A stretch of DNA of 64,000 nt. Origin: Amycolatopsis jejuensis. Its GTDB lineage: Bacteria; Actinomycetota; Actinomycetes; Mycobacteriales; Pseudonocardiaceae. Position 1 is the first letter of the stretch. Each line of letters begins with the position of its first letter. The translations under genes were made by a program, and so were the position numbers. Positions 53,188-61,791 of this stretch are shown here, one piece after another. The stretch covers positions 1 to 64,000 of the forward strand of contig NZ_JNYZ01000049.1 of NCBI RefSeq assembly GCF_000717335.1, in the 5' to 3' direction. The notes below the pieces were generated by a model, which worked only from the letters and a program-made list of their open reading frames with translations, searched no databases and had not been told where the DNA came from.

Positions 53188-54006
53188 CTACCCCTTCAAC
53201 CCCGCCTCCATCACGCCTCGCACGAGATAGCGTTGCAGGAAAGCAAAAAGAAAAACGATCGGCAGGATCGACAGCGCGGCGGCCAGGAACAGCAGGTTCA
53301 GCTGCGGGTTCTGCGCGGTCAGCAAACCCGACAGCGCGACCTGCACCGTCCACGAATCCGGCGACTGCGCGATGATCAGCGGCCACAGGAAAGCATTCCA
53401 GCTGCCGATCACGGTGATCACCGCGATGGCCGCGAAGAAGCCCCGCGAATTGGGCACCACGATCCGCCGGAACACGCCCCAGCGGGTGAGCCCGTCGACG
53501 CGACCTGCGTCCTCCAGTTCCCGCGGGAAGTCCAGGAAGTACTGCCGGAACAGGAAAACACTGAACGCGCTGAACAAGCCCGGGATCACCAGCCCGCGGA
53601 AGTCCGACAGCCAGCCCAGCGAGGACACCACCACGAAGCTCGGCACGAACGTGACCGACGTCGGGATCATCAGCGTGGCCAGCACTGCATAGAAGACCGG
53701 CTTCGCATAGCGGGACGGCACCCGTGCCAGGCCGTAGCCCGCCAGTGAGCAGAGCACCAGCAGGCCGACGGTCTGCAGAACCGCGACAATGACAGAATTG
53801 AGAATGCTGCGCGCAAAAGGTACGTCAGGTTGCTGGAAGAGCTTGGCGAGGTTCTCCCAGTGTACCTGTTTCGGCCACCATGTCCAACCCGGCGACGTGA
53901 TCTCCGCGCGGGACGCAAGACCGTTGCGCAGCAACAGATAGAACGGCACCAGGAACAGGATGGCGGACAGCGTCAGCGCCGTCCAGCGCACCGCCGCGCG
54001 GATCAT
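53188..54006 (-). CDS. Sugar ABC transporter permease (MalG-like)
   Basis: A 272-residue inner-membrane permease of the carbohydrate CUT1 type with six helices and an EAA-like loop, FPRELEDAGRVDGLTRWGVFRRIVVPNSRGFF. It pairs with the preceding permease and the binding lipoprotein. ATG 54006 overlaps that permease's stop by ATGA. No ATPase is encoded in the cluster, so a shared MsiK-type ATPase elsewhere probably powers it. Confidence 0.92.
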   Translation of the reverse strand: MIRAAVRWTALTLSAILFLVPFYLLLRNGLASRAEITSPGWTWWPKQVHWENLAKLFQQPDVPFARSILNSVIVAVLQTVGLLVLCSLAGYGLARVPSRYAKPVFYAVLATLMIPTSVTFVPSFVVVSSLGWLSDFRGLVIPGLFSAFSVFLFRQYFLDFPRELEDAGRVDGLTRWGVFRRIVVPNSRGFFAAIAVITVIGSWNAFLWPLIIAQSPDSWTVQVALSGLLTAQNPQLNLLFLAAALSILPIVFLFAFLQRYLVRGVMEAGLKG

Positions 54007-54914
54007 GACGCGCTCCGATCGAAGCGGAAGAGCTTGCCCTGCAACAGAGTCACTATCGCGATCAGTAACGCCAGGATCATCGCGCCCGCGCTGCCGCGTC
54101 CGAGATCCTGCCCGCCCGAGCCGAGTGACGTGTAGTAGAGGTACACCAGCGGCGGTCGCGCGAACGGTGGATAACCGCGGGAATCGCCCATGATGTTGTA
54201 GAACTCGTCGAATGCCTGGTACGCGTTGATGAGATTCAGCAGCAGCACGGCAATCGACGTCGCCCGCAGCTGGGGCAGCGTGATGTGCCGGAACACCTGC
54301 CACCCCGGCTTGGCGCCGTCCAGCCACGCCGCCTCGTACAGCTGCGCGGGAATTCGTTGCAGTGCGGCGATGAACAGGATCAGGTAGAAGCCGAGCTGCA
54401 GCCACAGCCGGGCAGTCACCAGCACCACCCAGTACAACGGCGGGTGCACGGTGCCGGTCCACGCCACCGGGTCCACGCCGAAGATGCCGAGCACGGTGTT
54501 CGCGAGTCCATATCGGACTCCGGAGAACAGTGACGTCTTCCAGATCAGCGACGCCACCACGTACGAACACGCGAACGGCAGGAAGAACACTGACCGGAAG
54601 AACGCCCGCGCGAACCGCAGCTGGTTCACGCCCACCGCCAAAGCCAGCGACAGCACAAAAGTGAGCGGCACGATGAACGCTGCGAACACGCTGAATGTAC
54701 CGAGACTCGACACGAACGGGCCGTCGGTGAGCATGTGCGCGTAATTGTCCAGGCCCACGAAGACGCTGGGGGTGACCGTGTTGCGTGCGTCGAAGAACGA
54801 CAGGTACAGGCTCCACCCGATCGGCACGTACGCGAATACAGCCAGACCAGCCAGGAACGGACCCACAAACCCCCAGAACGCCAGCGTATCCCGAGCTTTC
54901 CGGGAAAGCGTCAC
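54003..54914 (-). CDS. Sugar ABC transporter permease (MalF-like)
   Basis: A 303-residue permease of the CUT1 type with the loop IPAQLYEAAWLDGAKPGWQVFRHITLPQL (EAA motif). GTG 54914 overlaps the binding-protein stop by GTGA. Long upstream open frames belong to the antisense of the binding protein and were ignored. It forms the channel with the MalG-like partner. Confidence 0.92.
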   Translation of the reverse strand: MTLSRKARDTLAFWGFVGPFLAGLAVFAYVPIGWSLYLSFFDARNTVTPSVFVGLDNYAHMLTDGPFVSSLGTFSVFAAFIVPLTFVLSLALAVGVNQLRFARAFFRSVFFLPFACSYVVASLIWKTSLFSGVRYGLANTVLGIFGVDPVAWTGTVHPPLYWVVLVTARLWLQLGFYLILFIAALQRIPAQLYEAAWLDGAKPGWQVFRHITLPQLRATSIAVLLLNLINAYQAFDEFYNIMGDSRGYPPFARPPLVYLYYTSLGSGGQDLGRGSAGAMILALLIAIVTLLQGKLFRFDRSAS

Positions 54915-56215
54915 CCGAACAGGCGTTTCAGCTCGGACTGCGCGACGGTGACCGCGGCCTTCGTTTCCGCCACCGGATCCGCGCCTTCCTTGGCGATTTT
55001 CGCCACCGCGTCCGAAAGCGCGGTGTTCGCCGCCTGTGTCCACATTGGACCGCCGACGAGGTGGCTGTTCTCCTTCACGAACCGGGCCACGTCGGCCGCC
55101 GGGCCGGACTTCAGCGTGTCGGCCTTGTCGATGAGGCTCTGCCGGGCGGGTACGTGAAAGCCGTAGCGGGTGGCGAACTCCAGCTGGTCGTCGGTCTGGT
55201 CGATCCAGAGCCACTTCACGAATGCCTTGGCCTCGTTGACGTGCGCGCTCTTGGCGTTGACCATCGCTCCGTACGCGCCCACCGGCACCGACGGCGCGCC
55301 GCTGCCGTCCAGCTTCGGGAACGGCAGCACGGCGAAATCGTCGTTGAGCGCGTCGCGGATCTTCAGGATGTTCCACAGCCCGGTCCACTGCATTGCGCAC
55401 AGCCCGTCGATGAGCGCGCTTGGATCCGACCAGTCCGCCGGCGCACCGAGCAACAGCGAACCGTTGGCGTTCAACGTACGCAGCTTCCCGAACGCCGCGG
55501 CCGCACGCGGATCGTCGAACCCGACCGCCCGGTTGCCGTTCTTCAGGTAGTCCAGCCCGGCCGACCACAGCAGTGGCCCGGTGAGCGTGCCGACGCCACC
55601 GTCGTTGCCTGCGAACAGCCCCTTCACGCCGTCCTTGGTCAGCTTGCCCGCCGCGTCGATCAGCTCGTCGACCGTCTGCGGCGGCTGCACTCCTACCGCC
55701 TGCAGCATGCTCTTGCGGTAGAAGAGCACCTGCGTGTCGGTGGCCTGCGGGATGCCGTAGACCTTGCCCTCCACGGTCTGCGCGGCAAGCACCGCCGGGC
55801 TGAAGTCGTTCTTCACCGGCGCGACGAGGTCGTCGAGCGGCACGACCTGGTTCTGCCGCACCCAGTCGATCTTCACCTGCGCCTCGAAGACGTCCGGCAC
55901 CGCGCTGTTCTGCAGCGCCGTGACGATCTTCGAGTCGTAGTCACCCGGGTTCCACACGACCTCGACCTTCGCACCCGGGTACGACGCCGCGTAGTTCTTG
56001 ACGGCCTCCTGCACGCCGTCCTCGCCGTACGCGTGGTACCACTGCTGCAGCGTGACCCGAGGCGCCTGCGACGTGGGCGTGAGCCCCGCCGACATCGCCG
56101 TGGACGGTGGCGGGATTCCCGGACGACCGGTGTCCGACCCGCACGCGGCCGCGACCGCGCCCACCGCAGCCGCCCCTGCCAACGACAGGAACGACCTCCT
56201 GCTCCGCTGCTGCAT
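54911..56215 (-). CDS. Sugar-binding lipoprotein of ABC transporter
   Basis: A 434-residue extracellular solute-binding protein (family 1). The signal RRSFLSLAGAAAVGAVAAAC combines a twin-arginine motif and a lipobox. The mature part has PDVFEAQVKIDWVRQNQVVPLDDL and GVGTLTGPLLWSAGLDYL as in CUT1 binding proteins. It captures an oligosaccharide or sugar derivative outside the membrane. No glycoside hydrolase or LacI/ROK regulator is adjacent, so the sugar is unknown. Confidence 0.92.
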   Translation of the reverse strand: MQQRSRRSFLSLAGAAAVGAVAAACGSDTGRPGIPPPSTAMSAGLTPTSQAPRVTLQQWYHAYGEDGVQEAVKNYAASYPGAKVEVVWNPGDYDSKIVTALQNSAVPDVFEAQVKIDWVRQNQVVPLDDLVAPVKNDFSPAVLAAQTVEGKVYGIPQATDTQVLFYRKSMLQAVGVQPPQTVDELIDAAGKLTKDGVKGLFAGNDGGVGTLTGPLLWSAGLDYLKNGNRAVGFDDPRAAAAFGKLRTLNANGSLLLGAPADWSDPSALIDGLCAMQWTGLWNILKIRDALNDDFAVLPFPKLDGSGAPSVPVGAYGAMVNAKSAHVNEAKAFVKWLWIDQTDDQLEFATRYGFHVPARQSLIDKADTLKSGPAADVARFVKENSHLVGGPMWTQAANTALSDAVAKIAKEGADPVAETKAAVTVAQSELKRLFG

Positions 56216-56315
56216 CCCCGTTTCTCCTCCGACGTGCCGGGAAAGGCTCCTTGCGGGCTTCAGCGTCCCTCACGAAGCCCTTCCCGTACGCGCAACTCGC
56301 CGGAGTTTTACCGGG

Positions 56316-57944
56316 TCAGAGGTGTGAGATGTCGAGCTTTCCCTCGGAGTAGGACGCGCGCAGCCGCTTCTTGTCGAACTTGCCGACGCTGGTCTTGGGC
56401 ACCTCCTCCACGAACGTCCAGTTCTCCGGCAGCTGCCACTTCGCGACCTTGTCGGCCAGGTAGTCGCGCAGTTCCTCGGCCGTCGCGCTCTGTCCTTCCC
56501 TGACCACGACGGCGACCAGCGGGCGTTCGTCCCACTTCTCGTCCGGGATGCCGACCACCGCCGCCTCGGCGACCGCCGGATGCCCCATCACCGCGTTCTC
56601 CAGGTCCACCGACGAAATCCACTCGCCGCCGGACTTGATCACGTCCTTGGCGCGGTCGGTGAGGGTGAGGAACCCGTCCGGGCTGATCTTGCCGACGTCG
56701 CCGGTGCGCAGCCAGCCGTCGTGGAACTTCTCCGGGTCGATCTCGGACCCGCCGTGGTAGGCGCCCGCGATCCACGGCCCGGACACCTCCAGCTCGCCGA
56801 CCGCCTCGTTGTCCCAGGGCAGCTCCTGCCCGTCGTCGCCGATCAGCCGGGCCGACACCGACGCCGGGAACCGGCCCTGGGTGTAGCGGTACGCCCAGCG
56901 TTCCTCGCCGGTGGCGCTCGCCGGCGGCCGGGCGACGCTGCCCAGCGGAGACGTCTCGGTCATGCCCCACGCGTGCAGGATCGGCACGTCGTAGCGCTCC
57001 TCGAAGGCGTGCATCAGCGACGGCGGTGCGGCCGACCCGCCGACCACCACCTCCCGGACGTGGCTGATGTCCTGCGGGTTCGCGTCGAGGTGCGCGAGGA
57101 GCCCCTGCCAGATGGTGGGCACGGCCGCGGCGAACGTCGGCTTCTCCGCGGCCAGCATCGCCGCGATGGGGGCCGGCTGGAGGAACCGGTCCGGCATCAG
57201 CATCGACGCGCCGACCATCATCGACGCGTACGGCAGGCCCCACGACATCGCGTGGAACATCGGCACGATCGCCAGCGCCGTGTCCTCCTGCGCGAGCCGC
57301 ATGCTGTCGCTCATGCAGACCTGCATCGAATGCAGCCAGATCGACCGGTGCGAGTAGACGACCCCCTTGGGGTCACCCGTGGTACCGGACGTGTAACACA
57401 TTGCAGCGGCCGAGCGCTCGTCGACCTCCGGCCAGTCGAACTCGTCGGGCTGCCCGGCCAGCAGCTCGGCGTAGGAGTGCACGGTGATGCCCGCGGGTGC
57501 CTCCAGCGCGGCCGCGTCGCCGTTGGCCACGACCACGTGCTTGACCGTCTTCATCCCCGGCAGGTTCTTCGCGAGCAGCGGCACCAGCGTGCCGTCGACG
57601 AGGATGACGTGGTCCTCGGCGTGGTTCGCGACGAACACGAGCTGCTCCGGGAACAGCCGGATGTTCAGCGTGTGCAGCACCGCGCCCATGGCCGGTACCG
57701 CCAGGTAAGCGGCCAGGTGCTCGGCGTTGTTCCACATGAACGTGCCGACCCGCTGGTCGCCGGTGACTCCGAGGCTGCGCAGGGCACCGGCAAGCCGGGC
57801 GGCGTGCTTGCCGAGCTCCGCGTAGCTCTCCCGGCGGGCTTCTGAACCGGTCCAGGTGGCCACTTCGCTCTTCGCGTGCACCTTCGTGCCGTGGCGCAGC
57901 AGCTTCGCCAGCGAAAGCTGTCCGTCCTGCATCGTGCTCAACAT
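56316..57944 (-). CDS. Long-chain fatty-acid-CoA ligase-like (FadD)
   Basis: A 542-residue adenylate-forming ligase with P-loop [20 protein letters not shown] near residue 185, [47 protein letters not shown], and the late catalytic Lys in [10 protein letters not shown]. It activates a fatty acid as its CoA thioester; substrate length is unknown. ATG 57944 follows GGGAG. Confidence 0.93.
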   Translation of the reverse strand: MLSTMQDGQLSLAKLLRHGTKVHAKSEVATWTGSEARRESYAELGKHAARLAGALRSLGVTGDQRVGTFMWNNAEHLAAYLAVPAMGAVLHTLNIRLFPEQLVFVANHAEDHVILVDGTLVPLLAKNLPGMKTVKHVVVANGDAAALEAPAGITVHSYAELLAGQPDEFDWPEVDERSAAAMCYTSGTTGDPKGVVYSHRSIWLHSMQVCMSDSMRLAQEDTALAIVPMFHAMSWGLPYASMMVGASMLMPDRFLQPAPIAAMLAAEKPTFAAAVPTIWQGLLAHLDANPQDISHVREVVVGGSAAPPSLMHAFEERYDVPILHAWGMTETSPLGSVARPPASATGEERWAYRYTQGRFPASVSARLIGDDGQELPWDNEAVGELEVSGPWIAGAYHGGSEIDPEKFHDGWLRTGDVGKISPDGFLTLTDRAKDVIKSGGEWISSVDLENAVMGHPAVAEAAVVGIPDEKWDERPLVAVVVREGQSATAEELRDYLADKVAKWQLPENWTFVEEVPKTSVGKFDKKRLRASYSEGKLDISHL

Positions 57945-58407
57945 GGGTGACTCCCGTGGTGCTGGTTCGCCGGTGAACTGGGGTGCCGCCGACTCTAATC
58001 CGGATCGGCCGTCCCGAGCACGATCGAGTTCGGCTACAGCTTGGTCGCGGCTGTCCCGCCAACGGGTGGCGGCCCGGCCCGGTCATGATCGACTTCTCCC
58101 GGCATTTATGTTGCGGGACAAGAAAATGCGGTTTGTTAACTGTCGGGAAATGGAGTCCCGTTCGGGTGAGTTAATGGGGGTCGAAAACCTCCCTTCGCGG
58201 CCGTTTCCACAGGTAGTGAGGGGTCCCTTCACTCCTTCGCGGAAAGCCCGTCAGCGGGTGATAAGTGCGTGTCGGTTGCGCGGACTGCGGGCACGTGGCG
58301 TTTACTGGGGCCGTGGTAAGTGACGGCTGGCCAGCGCTTGCAGCTGCAAGCACTGGGTGAAGGCCGTCGGCCGCGAAAGCGGAGACCTGAGAGGAAAGGA
58401 CATTACG
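57945..58407. other. Divergent intergenic region fadD-mihF
   Basis: About 460 bases with no gene. It holds the promoters of fadD and mihF. A 19-bp palindrome AGTGAGGGGTCCCTTCACT lies at 58215-58233 and resembles the arms of the larger palindromic repeat family at 45031 and 60714. The stretch TTGTTAACTG near 58135 is relatively AT-rich and could be part of a promoter. Confidence 0.6.
58215..58233. repeat. Short palindrome related to the 47-bp family
   Basis: AGTGAGGGGTCCCTTCACT is a 19-base inverted repeat with one mismatched pair. Its CCCTTCAC arm is shared with the palindromes at 45031 and 60714. It may be a reduced copy. Confidence 0.5.
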
Positions 58408-58719
58408 TTGGCTCTGCCCACGTTGACTCCGGAGCAGCGCGCCGAGGCCCTCGCCAAGGCGGCAGAGGCTCGTAAGGCGCGTTCGGAGCTGCTTGCTTCG
58501 ATCAAGTCCGGCAAGGAGAACATCGAGTCGGTGCTCAAGAAGGCCAAGGAGAACAAGACCATCGGTAAAACGAAGGTCACGCAGCTCCTGAAGGCCGTCC
58601 CCGGCCTCGGTGCGGTCAAGGTCGCCGCCCTGCTCGAGCAGGCCGGGATCGACCCCGACCGCCGGGCCGCCGGCCTCGGCGAACGGCAGCGCGAAGCGCT
58701 GATCGACGCGCTCAAGTAA
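58408..58719 (+). CDS. mihF: Actinobacterial integration host factor (mIHF)
   Basis: A 103-residue nucleoid protein: a basic N-terminal helix (ALPTLTPEQRAEALAKAAEARKARSELL), then the S13-like DNA-binding core TKVTQLLKAVPGLGAVKVAALLEQAGIDPDRRAAGLGERQREAL. mIHF/sIHF bends DNA and aids recombination and transcription in mycobacteria and Streptomyces. The likely start is TTG 58408, preceded by GAGGAAAGGA. In mycobacteria and Streptomyces the gene sits beside gmk/rpoZ; here neither is present, so this may be a paralog or a moved copy. Confidence 0.9.
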   Translation: MALPTLTPEQRAEALAKAAEARKARSELLASIKSGKENIESVLKKAKENKTIGKTKVTQLLKAVPGLGAVKVAALLEQAGIDPDRRAAGLGERQREALIDALK

Positions 58720-58733
58720 CCGGACCCCGGCCA

Positions 58734-58784
58734 CCGCGGGGAAGTGTCGCCGAAGGTGTTCTTCCGGCAACACTTTCCCCGCGG
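58734..58784 (+). terminator. mihF terminator hairpin
   Basis: CCGCGGGGAAGTGT (58734-58747) pairs with ACACTTTCCCCGCGG (58770-58784), with one bulge. CGCCG/CGGCA extends the stem inwards. It follows the mihF stop by 14 bases and precedes the isochorismate synthase start, so the two genes are probably separate units. Confidence 0.7.
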
Positions 58785-58812
58785 GGCTCCCGGGTGCTGG
58801 GACGCTGGTGGA

Positions 58813-59973
58813 GTGACGACCAGTACCGCGCCGGCGAACCCGGCCGAGACCACCGTCCGATACCAGCGGGGCGACTTCCTGTTCGCGACGGCCCGGCGGG
58901 CCCTGCTCGCGCAGGGGACGCTCGGCACCGTCAGCGACGCCGACCCGCGCCGTTTGGCCAGGTCGGTGGCCACTGAGCTGGACCGTTCGGGGGTGCCGCT
59001 CGCCGTCGGCGTGCTGCCCTTCGACACCGGCCCCGGTGCCACTTCACCGGGGCATCTCGTCCTGCCCCGCACCGTGCAGCGCACCGAGACCGACACCCCG
59101 GCCGCGCCGCCCGGCGCCGACCTGCCCGCCCCCGTGGCGACCCGGCGGCTCCCGTCCGCCGACGGCCATCGCGAGAACGTACGGGCGACCGTCGCCGCGC
59201 TCGCCGAGCGTGACCTGCGCAAAGCCGTGCTGGCCCGTGCGCTGGAGCTCGAGTTCGACGCCCCGATCCCGGTCGAGCGGATCGTGCGCAACCTCGCCCG
59301 GGGCAACCCACGCCACTTCACCTACGCCGCCGAACTGCCCGGCGGCGCCACGCTGGTCGGCGCCACCCCTGAGCTGCTGCTTTCCCGCGCGGGCGACTCT
59401 GTGTACACGACTCCGCACGCCGGGTCCATGCCGCGTTCTGCCGACCCCGAAACCGACCGGGCGAACGGCGAAGCCCTCCTCGCATCCGCGAAGGATCAGG
59501 AAGAGCACGCGCTGGTGATCGAGTACGTCGTCGAGGCGCTGCGGCCGTTCTGCCGGAAGCTCGACGTACCGCCCGGGCCGGAGCTCGTGTCCACGCCCGC
59601 GATCTGGCACCTGCGCACGTCCATCACCGGCGAGCTCGTGGACCGTTCGGTGACCGCGCTCGACCTGGCTGCCGCGTTGCATCCGACGCCGGCCATCTGC
59701 GGTACCCCGACGGCCGCCGCGCGCGACCTCGTGCAGGAGCTGGAGCCGTTCGACCGCGGGTACTACGCCGGTGCGGTCGGCTGGGTCGACGCGTTCGGCG
59801 ACGGCGAATGGGCGGTCGCGATCCGCTGTGCCGAGGTGGCCGGCAAGTCGATGCGGCTCTTTGCCGGCGGCGGCATCGTGCCCGCGTCGGACCCGGACGC
59901 GGAGTACCAGGAGACGATCGCGAAGTTCCGGACCCTGCTCGGCGCGATGGGCCTCGACGACAGCGCGTCCTGA
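58813..59973 (+). CDS. Isochorismate synthase
   Basis: A 386-residue chorismate-utilising enzyme. Features include KAVLARALELEF with a catalytic Lys near residue 138, HAGSMPRSADPETDRANGEALLASAKDQEEHALVIEYV, LHPTPAICGTPTAAARDLV, and FAGGGIVPASDPDAEYQETIAKF with metal-binding Glu residues. It isomerises chorismate to isochorismate for menaquinone, salicylate or catecholate siderophores. A phosphopantetheinyl transferase is convergent next door, which favours a siderophore role, but no entA/entB/entE-like gene lies within the window. GTG 58813 has GGTGGAG just upstream. Confidence 0.92.
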   Translation: MTTSTAPANPAETTVRYQRGDFLFATARRALLAQGTLGTVSDADPRRLARSVATELDRSGVPLAVGVLPFDTGPGATSPGHLVLPRTVQRTETDTPAAPPGADLPAPVATRRLPSADGHRENVRATVAALAERDLRKAVLARALELEFDAPIPVERIVRNLARGNPRHFTYAAELPGGATLVGATPELLLSRAGDSVYTTPHAGSMPRSADPETDRANGEALLASAKDQEEHALVIEYVVEALRPFCRKLDVPPGPELVSTPAIWHLRTSITGELVDRSVTALDLAAALHPTPAICGTPTAAARDLVQELEPFDRGYYAGAVGWVDAFGDGEWAVAIRCAEVAGKSMRLFAGGGIVPASDPDAEYQETIAKFRTLLGAMGLDDSAS

Positions 59974-59974
59974 A

Positions 59975-60664
59975 TCAGGGCAGCCAGTGCTCCTCGGTGA
60001 CCACGAGCGGTTCGGCGGTGAGCGCGGCGACCGCGGCGCGGTGCCCTTCGGTGGCTTTGAGATCGGCCAGCCGCGTGCGGGCCGGGTCGAGCGCGGCGTC
60101 GGTGGAGGCGACCAGTTCGGCGGGGGCGTCGAAGCGCGAGAACGTGATGCTCTGCAGCGGGATCTTCAACCCCTTGCCGGTAGCCTTCATCACCGCTTCT
60201 TTACGCGTCCAGTACACGAAAAACGCTGCCGCGCGCTCGTCGTCCGACAAGCCCGCGACGGCCTCGCGCTCGGGCGGGCTCAACGCATAGTCGACCAATG
60301 ATGCGTCGGCTTTGCGGTTCGCCGTCTCGACATCAAGGCCCACCGGCACCCCGTCGGTGGCTGCGACCCCGATCAGATTGCCCGAATGCGAGATCGACAG
60401 CACCAGGTTCGCGCCCGGCACCCGCGGGCGGCCGTGCGGTTTGCCGCAGTCCGCACAGGTGGCATCGAAGCGGACGGATTCCGCCGTGCCGCCGAGCCGC
60501 TCCGCCACGAGCGTCTTCGCGAGCACGCGCCCGGTGAGGAAACGGCGCCGGTCGATCTCCAGCCGGTACGCGTCGTAGCGGCCCCGTTCCGGCTCGTCCA
60601 GCAGCTTCAGATGGCGCTCGTCCGCGAGGAGCGGTTCGGACCAGCGCACCACGATCTCGGTCAC
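59975..60664 (-). CDS. Sfp-type phosphopantetheinyl transferase
   Basis: A 229-residue Sfp/EntD-type PPTase. It loads the CoA arm onto carrier proteins of nonribosomal peptide or polyketide synthases. Motifs are SISHSGNLIGVA, PVGLDVETANRKAD, and the FFVYWTRKEAVMKATGKGLKIPL lysine region. GTG 60664 is taken as start; a longer reading through the upstream palindromic repeat adds KGTIRESDS-type residues that are not real. Its stop is two bases from the convergent isochorismate synthase stop. Confidence 0.9.
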   Translation of the reverse strand: MTEIVVRWSEPLLADERHLKLLDEPERGRYDAYRLEIDRRRFLTGRVLAKTLVAERLGGTAESVRFDATCADCGKPHGRPRVPGANLVLSISHSGNLIGVAATDGVPVGLDVETANRKADASLVDYALSPPEREAVAGLSDDERAAAFFVYWTRKEAVMKATGKGLKIPLQSITFSRFDAPAELVASTDAALDPARTRLADLKATEGHRAAVAALTAEPLVVTEEHWLP

Positions 60665-60713
60665 CCTTCCGATCTTGCCTGCATCCGGCGTCGTTTGTCT
60701 CCCCCGGAAAGCA

Positions 60714-60760
60714 GTGAAGGGAACCATCACGGAATCTGATTCCCTGATGGTTCCCTTCAC
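60714..60760. repeat. 47-bp near-perfect palindromic repeat, copy 2
   Basis: GTGAAGGGAACCATCA and TGATGGTTCCCTTCAC are exact complements around GGAATCTGATTCC; only one base pair and the centre base mismatch over 47 bases. It fills the gap between the small hypothetical gene and the PPTase gene (both leftward). It is related to the palindrome at 45031. Confidence 0.9.
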
Positions 60761-60776
60761 GGACTCGGAAGCGGGG

Positions 60777-61097
60777 CTACTGGGTGTTGCGCAGTGCGAT
60801 GGGGACCCCGGCCAGGTCCTCCTCGTTGCACAGCACCTTCACGTCGTAATAAGGCGAACCTTTACGTTCGTCGTAGTCGAGATGGATCGCGAGGACGTCG
60901 AGCGGTTCACCGAGCCACTCCTGAGCCTGACGCAGCCACACGGCACAGCGCTCCAGTGCGGCAGGCAGATCGTCGTCGCGGAACTCGACCGGCCGATACG
61001 GGACGTCCTGGACCTGGTCGCGGGGGTTCGAGGGGGCAGGCAGGCCAGGCGCGAGACCCGAGTCGTCCAGTTCGAGTTGGATCGTTTGCTCAGTCAC
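60777..61097 (-). CDS. Conserved-looking hypothetical protein
   Basis: A 106-residue acidic soluble protein without signal or membrane helix. It has a charged N-terminal part, the aromatic segment VWLRQAQEWLGEPLDVLAIHLDYDERKGSPYYDVKVL, and ends in GVPIALRNTQ. I do not recognise a family. GTG 61097 has GAAGG immediately before it, as does the PPTase GTG. It starts 46 bases after the TetR stop and may be part of the ECH-ligase-TetR operon. Confidence 0.65.
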   Translation of the reverse strand: MTEQTIQLELDDSGLAPGLPAPSNPRDQVQDVPYRPVEFRDDDLPAALERCAVWLRQAQEWLGEPLDVLAIHLDYDERKGSPYYDVKVLCNEEDLAGVPIALRNTQ

Positions 61098-61143
61098 CCT
61101 TCGAGCGTCCCCCACGTTCGCCGTCTGGGCAAGGCGTACGGCG

Positions 61144-61791
61144 CTAAATGCCCGGCTGAACAGGCAGGTCCCACACCTGGGCGACCACTTCGAGACACTG
61201 CCGGAGATCCGCGGCCCGCACCGCCACCGGGTGCCCGAGCGCCCGCAGCGCCAGCTCCGCGTAGTGCGTGGCCAGGTCTTCGAGCCGCAGCGGCCCCCGT
61301 GGCGAATACCACCTGGCCACGCCGTTGCACATCTCCAGCAACGCGAGCCGCGTGACGGCCGGCTGTGCGGTGTGGAACACGCCGGACGCGGTGCCGTCCT
61401 CGATGGCCCTGGCCCAGCAGCGCTCGTATTCGTCCCGCAGCGCGACGACCCGGGCACGCGCCGGAGCGGACAGCGCGTCGACTTCGTTGTCCACCACGCG
61501 GGTTTCGCCGGGCTGCGCGGCGTGCGCGAGGACGTGCAGCGCGACCAGCGTGCGCAGCCGCACCACCGGGTCGTCGCTGCCCGCGGTGGCCTTCGCGGCT
61601 GCGTCGAGGAGGCGGCGCAGCGCGGTGGTCATGATGTCGACGAGCAGGTCTTCTTTGGTGCCCATGTAGTGGTACAGCGTTGCGGACGAAAGCTCGGCCT
61701 CCTGCGCGAGGTCCCGGATGCCGGTGCCGTGGAAACCCTTGGTGGCGAACAGTTTCACTGCCGCTGCGCGTACGCGGTCGGCGCTGCTCAC
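61144..61791 (-). CDS. TetR regulator of CoA-ligase operon
   Basis: A 215-residue TetR protein with helix-turn-helix TGIRDLAQEAELSSATLYHYMGTKEDLLVDIM (about residues 24-55). The effector domain resembles KstR2/FadR-like lipid regulators. The GTG start at 61791 overlaps the ligase stop by GTGA. As the last of a coupled operon with a CoA ligase and a crotonase, it most likely senses the acyl-CoA made by them. Confidence 0.87.
   Translation of the reverse strand: MSSADRVRAAAVKLFATKGFHGTGIRDLAQEAELSSATLYHYMGTKEDLLVDIMTTALRRLLDAAAKATAGSDDPVVRLRTLVALHVLAHAAQPGETRVVDNEVDALSAPARARVVALRDEYERCWARAIEDGTASGVFHTAQPAVTRLALLEMCNGVARWYSPRGPLRLEDLATHYAELALRALGHPVAVRAADLRQCLEVVAQVWDLPVQPGI

Noticed and set aside
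60665..60760. N-terminal extension of the PPTase through the palindrome
   Set aside because: The added residues derive from the intergenic repeat; the family begins near the GTG at 60664.
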